Assembly: GCA_028753945.1 (NCBI GenBank)
Contig: JAPNXP010000013.1
Span: forward strand, 806,001 to 870,000
DNA: 64,000 nucleotides
Reading direction: 5' to 3'
DNA from: Hexactinellida sp. DTS-2022
Taxonomy: Eukaryota; Porifera; Hexactinellida
This document shows positions 1 through 11,300 of this stretch, in pieces (the stretch's first letter is position 1; each line of letters starts with the position of its first letter). Position numbers and translations under genes: made by a program. The notes under the pieces are model-generated. The model was not told the origin of the DNA. It worked only from the letters and a program-made list of their open reading frames with translations, and did no database searches.

Positions 1-870
1 AGTCTACCTTTACTAGATTATAAAGATAAAGTGAATACAGTGGTGAGTGTAGAAACAGGTACAAATGCTCGACAGTTAATCACCCATGGGGTGTAGCAGT
101 AGACTACATGGCTGATGATATTTAGGTTGTAAATCAGCTTAACAATAGAATCCAGGTGTTGGATAGCAAATGGTAGATACTTGTTTATGTTTGGGGATCA
201 AGGTAGTGTAGGGTAAATGAACTGTCCATTCTCTTTTGCTATTTCTAAAGAGAATGTGTTTGTGAGTCAGTATGTACATCACTGTCTATTTGTGTATGAT
301 TTGAATGGAACTTTTATTAATCTAATAGGCCAGAAAGGTAGCTGTGAAGGACAATTTATAATTCATTCTGTATTGCTATTGATGGAGTTAATTGAGATGT
401 TCATGTGTGTGATTGAAGGGAAATCGAGTACAAATATTCTCCAAAGATTAGATTACCCATTAATTTCTCAGTTTGAAAATTGTATTGTTGATCAATTCAT
501 CCAAGGGACATTTTTTTGTTTGTAAATTTGTGCTTTGTGAACATTATCACTTTTGTTTACATTGATTACAATCTCACTCAATAAAAACAATATTTCTAAA
601 TCAATTTCTACATACTTCAATCGTCCTTTCTGTATGGTGATTGATGGTGCTGGCAAACTGGTTATTTCTGACTGAAAGAGTGCCTCTGTTTTATTTTAAA
701 TCCAAAAGGCAGATTTTATACAGATTAGCTCATAGTATTTCTGCACCTACTCGTGTTGCACTCGATTCAAAGGGATAATTGTTGTAGTGGGTGATATAAT
801 CCAGTTCTCATTTTCTAATACCTTAATAACTCTAATTATACTAATGTTTTCTGTTGATATTTATCAGTTA
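1..870 (+). pseudogene. decayed NHL-repeat protein gene (remnant 1)
   Basis: Pieces of an NHL beta-propeller protein appear in all three forward frames, broken by stops and frameshifts. Around 90-200 a piece reads like AVDYMADD followed by NQLNNRIQVLD; 217-350 reads AISKENVFVSQY and FVYDLNGTF; around 640-665 there is AGKLVISD; and around 745-800 there is VALDSKG followed, one frame over, by IIVVVGD. These are the usual NHL blade phrases (GVAID..., IYV.D...NRIQVF). The open stretch 217-525 is one surviving fragment. The remnant resembles the intact gene at 4376-5623 and was probably a tandem paralogue. The window starts inside it. Confidence 0.7.
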
Positions 871-1589
871 TCTAGCAGTTCACTTTCTATTACTTTTTGT
901 AGCTCAACTATAAATTTTACTCAATTAATTATTCTATAAACTATTCCCTGATTGCCTTTACTAGTATATTTTGGAAAACTCTAGTAAATGAATTTTTCAC
1001 TGATAACATTAATTAATTGATTAATAAGTTAATGAGAGTTAGTTTAAACTCAAACCAGAACTAAGAAATATTTAACCGAGTGACAAACCACTTCTATTAG
1101 GAATAATTCAATTTAATGTAACGAATCCATAAATTTATTTTCCGCTTAAGTACGTATGTATACAATTATAATATCAATACGGAGAATACGTATATATTTG
1201 GGGATCATCAAAATACCTGTTCTGATTGTATTTACTGATCCATAGAAATTAGTTCTCAACAGAATAGTTATGAAATTCAGAATTGATTTAATAGGTGACC
1301 TTCAAGATAATTTGATTCAGTACTCCCCAAGGATCTAGAACGCTTATCACATATGAACCCTAGATATATTTTAATTCTATTCAATTTAATTCAAAGCAAC
1401 AATGAATAAAATTGTTCCCTTCCTTTGTAAAAACCATTATCAAATTTATATGTTATGCCAGATAATATTTCTGATATAGGTTAATTTGAGACAGTCACAA
1501 GAAAATTCTTTTGAATTCAAACTTAGAAACGTACTTCTCAAATTACCTTAAAACTAAAATGAATATAATATAACTGTTAATACTGTTAA
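871..1589. other. AT-rich intergenic stretch, no gene seen
   Basis: AT-rich sequence with stops in all frames. Nothing recognised. Any 5' exon of the membrane protein beginning near 1669 would have to lie here or further upstream, but I could not identify one. Confidence 0.4.
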
Positions 1590-1668
1590 CTTCACTCCTT
1601 CAAAATATACATTTCAAGTTCCTTCGACAAAACATTAAATGAATACTCATCAATCTCGGGATTTGCAG

Positions 1669-2849
1669 TTCTAAATTGGTCAGTTAATATTTTGAATTCA
1701 TTTGTTGAAAATATTGGGGGAATAATCCTCTATTTCAATTTGATATTTATCGTCATCCTCACCCTTTTATGGTCAGTTTGTATCATTCATCAAATCAACA
1801 AAGAACGTAAGAGTTATGCAATAATTTTGAATACACAATCCAGTTTACCTGCATATATATGCCAAAACAAATTAAGAAATTATTTAACAAAAATCAGAAT
1901 CAAACAATTCTTGCTAGCTATCTGTCTAAACGAATGTGTTTACATATTATCAATATTATTATCTGATAGCGCAGATAAATATATTTCGTTATCCAACAAC
2001 TCAACTCTTATAGTTGCATCGTCTGTCGATTTCATAGAAATTCAATACAAATTTAGTACCGGGTTCGTATTCTACCATTCGTTGAATAATATTTCATTGC
2101 GGGCGGTGAACACGCTGATAACAATACTCCTGTATTCCTTATTTTCACTGATTCGTATTCTAATTCAATTCTTGGTCCACCGATACAGCTATTACCAATA
2201 CGAATTTAAACTAAAGTTTAAGTTGTATACTCTCCTCTGGTTCATTATTGTATTATCCTTTCTTGGGTTATTCCGTCCATTGGTATTACTTCATTATCTG
2301 GGGATAGTTATTGCTGTCGTTTACGAACTCATTAAGATAATAGTTGAAAATAGAAATTTAGGGTCGTTGCTCAAACAACGCCTTGATGATGCAATAAAGC
2401 ACGAGAATCATTCAAAGTCTGTAGTATTCTGCTACCAAACAGTCTATAGAGAACACAAATACTTCTCTGCCATCCTTCTCATAGCGTTTTCCTTCCAAAC
2501 GATAAGCTTTACTATCTATTGTCTGTATCCAATTATTATGTCAATAATAGCTTACCCAGATACTTGGTATACTCTGTTCATTTACGGAGTGAAAGAAGAT
2601 ATGCACATCAACTTAAAATCTCATCCTATTGGGTTAGTTCTGAATTCCTTAGTTTGCACAGCAGAAGAAGCGCTATTAACTATTGGGACATTTCTACAAA
2701 TACTGCCTTCGATCGTCGTACTTGGTGCACGTATCTACCATAAAATGAAAAAAATGAGAAAAGCAAAGAGTGACCAATCTAATTACAACTCAACCTTGAA
2801 ACTTGGGATTGAAAGAAACCAAGCGGCTTATGCACAACTTAATTATTAA
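1669..2849 (+). CDS. multipass membrane protein, family unknown (3' exon)
   Basis: Open frame of about 390 codons with roughly six to seven strongly hydrophobic segments. They begin right at the start (GGIILYFNLIFIVILTLLW), continue near residues 70-90, 130-155, 172-212 and 255-285, and end near 315-345. A basic stretch (KMKKMRKAK) and a short tail ending AAYAQLNY follow, so the C-terminus contains a YxxL tyrosine motif. The frame has no ATG between the upstream stop at 1587 and about codon 280. It does have a good acceptor (atttgcag) ending at 1668, so this is most likely the last exon of a spliced gene whose 5' exon was not identified, or a 5'-truncated gene. I do not recognise the family; a channel or transporter is not supported by any motif. 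It lies between two NHL pseudogenes. Confidence 0.55.
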
Positions 2850-3480
2850 TAATTTAATAATGTATTATGTATGCAATTGTATTATTACTGAATTTAAAGG
2901 CTGTCTTGAAAGATTATACCGTAACACCCTAATAATCTATGGGTGTTTCTGTCATTTGATTAATTAAATATAGTATACTGCTGAACACTGCTTTATATTA
3001 AAAGTATGTCCTTACACTATTTACAAAGCAAACATTCATGGTACATGATAGGGGGTTCTTGTCGCGAAGCGACGAAACGCACGTAAAGATTAATAACAAT
3101 TGTTCAATTAATTTATGTACTTTTGTACTTTGTTAATACGGGCAATTTATAATTGTACCTGAATGAACCTGATACTTGTAATAAGATTATCATTAAATTA
3201 ATTAATATGATAAATAATATATTATTTATGTTACACTTAATAAAAGGATTATTATTATAAACATTCCAGAAATATCATAACGAATATACTATGTATTGTT
3301 TTGACTTCTTTTAAATAAGGTGCAATTATATATTATGCATAAAGTTCACTATACAAATTGACCTCCCTACCTAAAGTAATAACAGTTTATGTAGTATATT
3401 AAATTGCATAATATGTAGAAGTTTATAAGCAAGTTATGTCGCAACAATTTCGATTGAATTCAGAGTGATTTTGTAGATTA
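2850..3480. other. intergenic, AT-rich, with one GC hairpin
   Basis: No coding sequence seen. It contains the perfect inverted repeat GTCGC-GAA-GCGAC at 3061-3073, one of several such islands in the window. Confidence 0.4.
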
Positions 3481-3960
3481 TTGCCATGTTTATTAATTTG
3501 TTTTTCTACAGTGCGTATTCAAAGACGATTGTGGTGTAATCCTTCATTATACAGGACTAGGATTCAAGATTCCTAAGGTCACTAGAGTATGAATTTTGTA
3601 CACCTAAAGGTTAGTTTGTAGTGCTACTACAAAACTAACCGGCATCCAATGTATTACTCAATGGAAAACTTCATATTTCCTAGCTGCAGCAACCACAATA
3701 TTGTATATTCGACAAACAAGGTAGTCTGATTTACAAGATTACTCAGTCTATTTCTATTCCTGTAGGAATCACTCTAGACTCTAAGGGAAAATATTGTTGT
3801 TGGTCACAACAATCGCCTTCTCATATTCTAATTTATAACATTTGTACTTTTTTCCAAGCTATCTAGCTTGTATGTTCATTTTTTGTAGACATTATCAAAT
3901 TCCCTATTGGTTACTTTTTATGAATTACTACAACAGAATGGTTATTTTATTCTATAATTT
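3481..3960 (+). pseudogene. decayed NHL-repeat protein gene (remnant 2)
   Basis: The stretch around 3720-3830 reads SLIYKITQSISIPVGITLDSKGK and, one frame over, IVVVGHNNRLLIF, which is typical of the last NHL blade of this protein family. Upstream, near 3650-3700, a further degraded blade is visible. Stops and frame changes interrupt it. It matches the 3' part of remnant 1 and the intact gene that follows, so the region is a small tandem family of NHL genes with one survivor. Confidence 0.6.
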
Positions 3961-4375
3961 AATCAATATTTGTTTGGCAGATTTTAATTTTAATTGACAT
4001 TTCTATATCTCTTGATTGATCGCTTTGTTAATGCCTCTTTAAAAGTAATCATAACTATAGAATTATTTAACCCAACATTATATTAGTTTATTTTCAAAAA
4101 TGAACCTTCATTGAATTTCATCATAATTATGTCTGACAATAAGTTATTGGCGATTTTTCGGGGCAGAAGGACTCAATTTCTGTCTACGAAATATATATGT
4201 AAGTATTATAATAAATACTGAATACTAAGTAGTATGCTTTGCTATCTGATATAAATACACAAACGTTGTAATATTCAACTATAAATACATATAGCAAGCT
4301 AGTATTTCATTGCTATATAAATACACGAACGTTGTACTATTCCTATAATATACAGAAGAGAACACAGCACACCTA
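3961..4375. other. 5' flank of the NHL gene
   Basis: AT-rich, no ORF. Two near-copies of a short segment (ctagtatttcattgctatataaatacacgaacgttgtactattc and an upstream variant, 4243-4345) form a degenerate ~65-bp direct repeat just upstream of the start codon. It contains tataaata-like sequence and could be core promoter, but this is weak. Confidence 0.3.
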
Positions 4376-5623
4376 ATGGCAGCACGTATAGCAGTGCCTG
4401 GAGATATATCGCGAATAGACAGAGAGTTATCTATTCTCACCAGCTGTGTGCAGCGAGAGAAAGATAGAGTGAGTTGTAACTTCCTACAGCTACACTCTCT
4501 GCTAGCAGTTAAAGAACACAGTCTGCTGCAAGAAATGGATGGTATATTGATGCGGGTGGGACAAGAGTTCACAGAAAAGAAGGAATTACTGTTACAGCTG
4601 GACAAAGCTAGAGAAGGATTGGAGAGAGATTTAACAGAGAATAAACTGAAGGAAGTTCTAGAACAGAATCTCCGTACGCTCGAAGATAAGATCAGAGAGG
4701 AGTTATCTAGAGATGTGAGTGTGGGGTGGGTAGAGTTGGATTGGAAGAAGGAACAGCTGGAACAGTCACCGTTTGAGGTATGTACGGTTGTGACTGTGAA
4801 AGAGAGACCTTTCAGATCCGAGGACTATTCTCTGAAACTGTATCCTGTCTGGTCGTGCGAAGGGACAGGGCCTGGCCAACTTGAATGTCCGAAGCAAATA
4901 GCAATTGACGATACAACTCATAATATATTCGTAGCAGACTCAGCAGCTAATACTATACAGGTTTTCAATGAGATTGGCAAATATCAATACAAGATATCAA
5001 CTGTCCAATCCCCGAATGGTATAGCTCTAACTAAAGAGTTTATATTTGTGAGCGCAAGAGAACAATTAGTTAAGATAAAGAAGTCAAATAATAGAATAGT
5101 TACGTCGGTTAAAACTGAGAATGAAGTTTATGGCATCGATATTGACGAAAATGCAAACATTTATGGATGCGAAAATTGGGGAAAATCGGTCATTGTTTTT
5201 GATACAAATCTCAAATCTCTGTACAGGATCGAACTCAAATCTCCATATTTCAAATCGAAAACACAGACTCACAGCATCAAACTACACAATAACAACATGT
5301 ACATAATGTTTGGAGGATATCCCCCTTTCCATCTACAGATATTATCCCTAGAAAGAGAGCTAGTGAGATGCTTGATTTCTGAAAGTGAGATCGGCCGAAG
5401 TTATCTGTTTTCAGTTGACAAACTGGGGAATATTATTGTAGCAGATTGGAGTAGAAACCAAATAAAGATATTCAGTGATAGCGGAGACGCGATACACACA
5501 ATTAGTGGGGAATCACTATCTGGAGATGATAAGTTCAACTGTCCGAATGGAGTTGCGATTGACAATAAAAATAGGATTATTGTAGCTCAGACTAACAAGA
5601 AATGGTGTCTCCTAGCTTTTTGA
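4376..5623 (+). CDS. coiled-coil / NHL-repeat protein
   Basis: Single open frame of 415 codons from an ATG with no competing upstream start. Residues ~1-145 are highly charged and predicted coiled coil (ELLLQLDKAREGLERDL, then LEQNLRTLEDKI), like the region that follows the B-box in TRIM-NHL proteins; no RING or B-box is present. Residues ~150-415 carry an NHL beta-propeller: blade phrases include GPGQLECPKQIAIDD, HNIFVADSAANTIQVF, SPNGIALTKEFIFVS, YGIDIDENANIYG, NIIVADWSRNQIKIF and CPNGVAIDNKNRIIVAQ. The protein ends WCLLAF, probably the closing strand of the propeller. Such proteins are cytoplasmic scaffolds or E3-like regulators in other animals; without a RING a ligase role cannot be claimed. 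The coiled coil resembles the - strand gene at 43464-44509. Confidence 0.85.
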   Translation: MAARIAVPGDISRIDRELSILTSCVQREKDRVSCNFLQLHSLLAVKEHSLLQEMDGILMRVGQEFTEKKELLLQLDKAREGLERDLTENKLKEVLEQNLRTLEDKIREELSRDVSVGWVELDWKKEQLEQSPFEVCTVVTVKERPFRSEDYSLKLYPVWSCEGTGPGQLECPKQIAIDDTTHNIFVADSAANTIQVFNEIGKYQYKISTVQSPNGIALTKEFIFVSAREQLVKIKKSNNRIVTSVKTENEVYGIDIDENANIYGCENWGKSVIVFDTNLKSLYRIELKSPYFKSKTQTHSIKLHNNNMYIMFGGYPPFHLQILSLERELVRCLISESEIGRSYLFSVDKLGNIIVADWSRNQIKIFSDSGDAIHTISGESLSGDDKFNCPNGVAIDNKNRIIVAQTNKKWCLLAF

Positions 5624-6059
5624 TCCTGAAAAACTTTTCTGTTTTTTTTATTTTACTGTTTTTTGAATTTGTATACAAAATAGATAATAGGGTCCCGGTT
5701 TTTTGTTAAATTTCCTCATACCCAAATTACTCACGATTGTTTTATCGCATTTCTGGCTATCATTGTAAATAGTAATTCACAATATAATCTAAGCAAAATA
5801 TTGTCAACTTTTGGTGGCTAGTGATTTAGGCCCCCACAAGAACACAATAGGTTAGCTATTTCAGCCCCTGGGTCCCTAAACGCCCTTACACCGGTTTGTT
5901 TCAGTTTATCTTGATAATATAGAACATTTAGTACAAAATAGTATATCAGGATACAAGAGTCTATAATAACCAATACCTTGGGGGTCTATCCCGTTCCGTA
6001 ATTTAGGTACTTAAAATTTCCCGGAATGGTACCGTTCAGTAATTTAGGTATGTCCCCCA
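5624..6059. other. intergenic
   Basis: No gene seen. Short similar motifs (gtaatttaggta, ~6000 and ~6035) recur close together. The triplicated unit begins just after this stretch. Confidence 0.35.
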
Positions 6060-6129
6060 ATAGTTCCCAGCTAATTAGTAACCATTTATAAATCATATTA
6101 GTTTTAATACGGACTAATTAGCCTAAGAT

Positions 6130-7540
6130 ATGTCCCATAGCTTTGCCACTACACTTAACCAAATTGACGTAATAAACCCTCCAATCTTAAAGATAGACGG
6201 ACGCAACTACCGCAACCTCCAACTCTCCCAAGCTACTCCATATAACCATGGTACATCCTACTACACAGAGACAGACTCTATTTGCTATGAAGATGAGTGC
6301 TCTGATATTTATGAACTGCCCGATGGGAGCTACCAGCTGTCACTGACTATACCTAAGTCGTATCACCATAGGATTATAGGCCACATGGGGAGCACTCTGA
6401 GGAAACTCGAGTCTGACACTGGCTGTGCTATTGAAATACCTAAATTCCAATCGGACTCTGAGGTAGTTATAGTGAAAGGTGATTCCCAGAGAGGAATAGA
6501 GTCTGTGAAGAATAGAATTGAGATAATCCTAGAGTCGAGTCCCGAGGCGTCGGAAGTAACACACTTTATCTCTATCCCCCTCTCCTCCCCAGAGATAGCA
6601 GCTGCTCTCAGAGAGTTCAAGCATAGAACGCTAGGAGCTTCTGCTCGCGGCATCGAGGAGAGTGTATTCCTGGATCCAGCCAAGCTGCACATCACTGTGT
6701 GTGCATTGAAACTACACTCGAGAGAAGACGTGCTCAGAGCTTGTACTGTGTTCAGTAACAGAGTTCCAGCTGTGATAGAAAGCTGTTTCGATAATAGACC
6801 TGTTTCTGTAGAGTTGAAGGGAGCTAATTGTATGAACGATGATGCCTCTGACGTACACGTAGTGTATGCTGATGTGGAGGTGGTGGAAAGGAAGGGTGCG
6901 TTGCAGATATTCGCTGACCAAGTGAGTAACTATGTTGCTGTCAGATAGGGAAAAATGGTCTATTTGAGAAGAAAAAAAATTAATTTGTGCCCAAACAAGT
7001 TTAATTCCATGTAATATGTTCCTCAGACTACCTTGTAGCAGCACACATTGACCAAATTGTCAATAAATTACATATGTTACAAATTGGCAATTATTATGTT
7101 ATTTAAAAAATTTTAAGCAATACCAATGTCATTAAAAAAATATAAACATCAAAAGTTCAACTTTGCGAAACAAGGTTTGTATATTGAATGAATAGTTGGT
7201 ATACATGTAAATACGCCCATCCTTCATTGTGTTTATAGAACATCTGTTAGGTACATTATCTATCTAGGTAGCAAATATATTCGAGGAGGAAGGCCTCTCA
7301 GAGACACACAAAGGCAGAGTAGGTGTTAAGTTGCATGCTACACTTATGAACTCCAAGAAGAGGACAGCTGGGACTAACAGAACACCACGCGTGTCATTTG
7401 ATGCTCGCTACGTTCTGGGAGAATATTCAAAGGATCACGTGTTTGCCTCTGCTCCTCTCTCCCAAATACACCTTTCTATTATGAAGTCTGTTGACCCAAA
7501 CACCGGGTACTATCAACAGTTACAGATACTCCATATCTAG
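6130..7540 (+). CDS. ASCC1: ASCC1-like protein (KH + 2H phosphoesterase), intact copy
   Basis: Two exons, 6130-6921 and 7268-7540, joined in phase 0 (CAA|GTGAGT ... tctatctag|GTA), giving 354 residues; vertebrate ASCC1 has a similar length. Residues 22-28 are IDGRNYR, a hallmark of the ASCC1 N-terminus. Residues ~68-137 are a KH domain with the GxxG loop at 84-87 (GHMG). The C-terminal half is the AKAP7/2'-5' ligase-like 2H phosphoesterase fold with both catalytic motifs: HITV at 187-190 and HAT at 287-289. In other animals ASCC1 belongs to the activating signal cointegrator complex (with ASCC3/ASCC2) that acts in transcription and alkylation-damage repair in the nucleus. This is the only one of three copies free of inactivating lesions. 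Polyadenylation signal candidate at 7594. Confidence 0.88.
6922..7267 (+). other. ASCC1 copy 1 intron
   Basis: Donor CAA|GTGAGT at 6922 and acceptor tctatctag ending at 7267, phase 0. The same intron is at 19421-19759 in copy 2 and 31407-31730 in copy 3. The frames of both exons meet correctly and the joined residues (FADQ|VANIFEEEGL) align with the ASCC1 family. Confidence 0.75.
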
Positions 7541-7593
7541 ACTGTATTGTGTATTGGGATTAGCTATATTGATTGTTATTTGTAATTTGAAGG

Positions 7594-7599
7594 AATAAA
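7594..7599 (+). promoter_or_regulatory. AATAAA, candidate poly(A) signal of ASCC1 copy 1
   Basis: AATAAA 54 bases after the stop codon. It is conserved in copies 2 (20088-20093) and 3 (32067-32072). Confidence 0.45.
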
Positions 7600-8388
7600 C
7601 AAATACAACCTTAGAATAATATCTATCTAATTAATAGATTATTTATAAAAGGGCTTACTTATGGATAGGCCGACATTTTAACATCAAAATTCTGTTTCTG
7701 AATAGGAATTTGATGTGAAGAAAATGACCTTGCCAGTGCCTGAATTTACACTAGGAAGTAGTTGATCAATATACAATCAAATCTTGAATAATATGACATG
7801 TAGAAGATCATCTTAGGATATAATCACTGTACAGTATAGTAGAGAGTTTAAACATTGTTAAATATGTTTGTCTTAACTCAAAGGTATATCAAATACGAAA
7901 AATAAATGTGGCTAACAACAAGTCTCCCTTGTGAGTCTACTGCCTTGTGAGTCTACTCCAATCATCATTTTGTCATCAGCTTTCTTGTGAAGGAAATTAT
8001 TGTTGTCTTTCGATGCAAAACACGCTAAAATCTTTAATCCTATGTTTCTCCTTCTGAATTACACCAAAGAGCCGTGCTATTCATATTGATTGTCACCTAT
8101 GTTACTGAAGTTCGCTTGGTGTGTGTTTATTTGTCCGGATTGTACTAGAGTGATAGAGGAATATAAAATAATTTCCGAATGTTATAACTAATAATCAGCT
8201 TAATACAAATCTGATATTGTATAATTACAGAGGAGATTATTGTTTAACTAGACAATATTACTAATTTTAATTCTACATATCTGTTTCCCTAAATTGGTAA
8301 TAAGCAATTCGATACTAGAAGTGTAGTCCTAGTGGAAATGAAATTAATTAATAATATATTAGCAGCTAAAGTTACACATTAGTATGTA
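7600..8388 (+). promoter_or_regulatory. conserved spacer / putative receptor promoter (copy 1)
   Basis: Non-coding spacer between the ASCC1 stop and the receptor start, nearly identical to 20094-20882 in unit 2, and conserved but interrupted by an insertion and indels in unit 3. It should hold the receptor promoter and 5' UTR. A TATA-like tataaaag lies at 7644-7651 (740 bp before the start codon), changed in unit 3. At 8384 there is an ATG immediately followed by TAA that overlaps the real start (atgtaATG). Confidence 0.35.
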
Positions 8389-11300
8389 ATGTCTGTTTTA
8401 ACCAACACAACCAAAATGATTATTCTCACTACTATACTGTGTATCTTGCTAGGATCATTTCATACCGCGAATGGTAATTTACAACTTTCTTTCTATAACG
8501 ACATTTCAAATACTCCACAGGAAACCATCGTATTCGAATCTGGTTCCTTGTTTTACACAGGAGCTCTAGAACACATAGACGAGTTTATTTGCACTGCAGA
8601 CAATCCTAGCACTGAGACTGTGTTGTGGTTTGATGCTAGAGGCAATGAGGTTAGTATTGGTAGTGGCAGTGGCACTGAACTGTATTGGACAGGAACTGAT
8701 GGGAACAAAACACTGCACACCTCTACCAATGGAGGTGACAACTTAATTAATGTGAATAATCAGGGGAATAATTTCACTTGTAGAGTGAGTGATATTGTAG
8801 ATGAGAAATCGTTTGGCATATATTGGGTTAGATCAATTTTGGACTCTAGTGGTAATGTAGATAATGATGTGAGAGGAATGCGAATTTATACGAAGGATAC
8901 TCCTCCTGTGATTTCCGAGTACACACTTCAAAGAGGATTTTTCAATTTGGATCCCAATGCACTATACAAGGTACAGTCATTGAAAGGATTGAACATAGAA
9001 TTCCGACCAGCTCCTATGGAACCTTCTCCAGTGCCTGCTCTGTCTATAATAGATAATGTGAGGTTCCTAGGCACTACGACTTGTCAGTCCATTGGCACAA
9101 GTGATAACGACGTTCTATATACAACTCTCTTTAATGGTCCATATCTTAATTTTGGGGCAGATCAAACAACCGACCAGCCTAGTCTAGATACTTCTGAGTG
9201 CATAGCTAATGGAACCACGTCACAAACGGTATTATCTATAGGAAATCCCAGCCCGGACCTAGAATACACTTGTCCACTCGTGTACAACGGTTTATTTATA
9301 GACTTAGAGAATGTGAATATTGATACGCTATCAAACGTTATATTTAGTCTGACTGGGGGAAATGATTTCAATCGAAGGAGAATGTGGGTAGACTTCAATA
9401 TTGGAAATAGAATCTCCCTGAGGTATGATAGGGAATATGTGTGTAGAGATATGTACGGGACAAGTCTATCTTTCAGAGTAATAGTCACAGCAGACAGCAC
9501 TCTAGAAATATTAGAAAGTGATACAGCGACAATAGGTGTAACAGCTTCAAAGGACTATATTTCAACTTCTATTCCAAACACTCTATACTGCATAACTATG
9601 AACGAGAATGCTATAGTCACGTGGCTAAGTGATACAACCGCGAATCGTAGCGCCTATACCATCCCAGTTCCAGTAACCACTAACACGTCTATTTCTCCAT
9701 ATAAAGTTACTCCTCGTGACGGCAGAAGCGATTTGGTTCTTAACAGCGGGGTAGCATTAGACAGAGAAGGTTACTACACATGCAGTGGTAGTTCAATGGA
9801 AATAAGAGTTGGGATATTCTCACAATCTCCTGTGGCGCCTACTGTTACCACCACACCCTCTGAATCATCACAGAGCATCAGCTTCATAAGTCCTATTAAT
9901 ATTACTTGCAGTGCGATTAATAGCCCCCACCCGCCCCCTCTCTTCTACTGGACAGGACCACGTGCCTCCTCTACACACCTCCTCGACACGACTAACTTCC
10001 AAGTAAGCGATTCCGGTGACTACACCTGTCACGGTACGAATGTAGTTGGTGCCAGTAATGTCACAATCAATATTCTGATAGTAGCTCCTCCTCCCATGCT
10101 AGTGGCATACAACACGAGTATTCATGAGTTCTTCTTCGAACAAGACTCCTTCCAGTTATTCTGTACATTCAGTATTGCTACCAACCTAGCATTAATCCCG
10201 AACATTTCTTGGTACCGAAACTCTACCCGCCTCACTGACGGTATTAATGGTTTCCAAATAACACAAATGTCCACAGGTGATCCCTGGTTGTATATTAATG
10301 TGTTGAGTGTGTCCAGTGCAGTCCCTGCTAACTCTGGACAGTTCTACTGCAGTGCTATTGTAGGGAACAGTGGAGCTAACACGTCATCTCTGTTCAGCAT
10401 TGAAGTTGAGCCTGCATACCTCCCTGATGCTGTTTCAGTACAGTTCGATAGAATAGGATATGTATGTGCTCAGATTAGCTGGAATGGTTCGAACAGAGTT
10501 AGACTAACTCCTGAGACGTATCTAGTATCTTACTGCCAGCTGCCTTCTTGTAGTAGCTATGTAAACTCATCTGTTCTGATTACGTATTCTTACTCTATAA
10601 CCCAGCTTATGAGTCTGACTAATTATTCTGTTTTTGTTACAACTACGAACCGTTTTGGATCCATATATGGGGTCTCGCGAAACTTCACAACTATGCTAGA
10701 AAGGGCTTTCTACTTTTTGGACTGGAGCAAAGGTTTTTTAAAAACTTATTTTGCTAGTGGATCCATATTCAGAGGTGGAAGCGGAGTAGCTTTTGAAATT
10801 AGACAATTCTACTGTGTGCCTGATTATGCTACAGATACAATAACGTGGTATGCTCCTAACGGAGACATTATACCAGAAGGCGTAACGGCCAACTCATTCT
10901 ACCACACAATAGATAATACAACTGGGGAAAGTACATTGACTGTGTGGTCTGCTCTGACAGCTGATAACGATGGTTGGAACTTTACCTGTCGTATTAACAC
11001 AAGTGAGTTCATACATGATCATTACTTTGGGATATATTTTATATTAGACGTTGTCACAAATCGGGGTATCGTTGGAATACGATTGTTCAGTAAGAATGAT
11101 CCTCCTATTGTTAAAGCATTCGCGTTACAGAGAGGGGTATTTGACTTTGACTTCACTAAGTTATATGATATAGAATCCGTGCTGATTGAAACTGCAAGTG
11201 ACTTTACCTGGGTGTTTGAACCTGAATTAATTTCTCCAACAAATCCAAATGCTATTTTCCATGTACTTACAGATATTCAGTTCAATAATGGCAACACCAT

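Noticed and set aside
2519..2743. 74-codon ORF overlapping the membrane protein
   Set aside because: Shadow frame of the longer hydrophobic ORF.
6363..6695. 110-codon minus-strand ORF, repeated at 18862-19194 and 30848-31180
   Set aside because: Antisense shadow of ASCC1 exon 1. It recurs only because the gene is triplicated; no start context or protein-like features.
9162..9500. Minus-strand ORFs inside the receptor exons (also 13584-14027, 38311-38817 and others)
   Set aside because: Shadows of the long sense frame, with no independent support.
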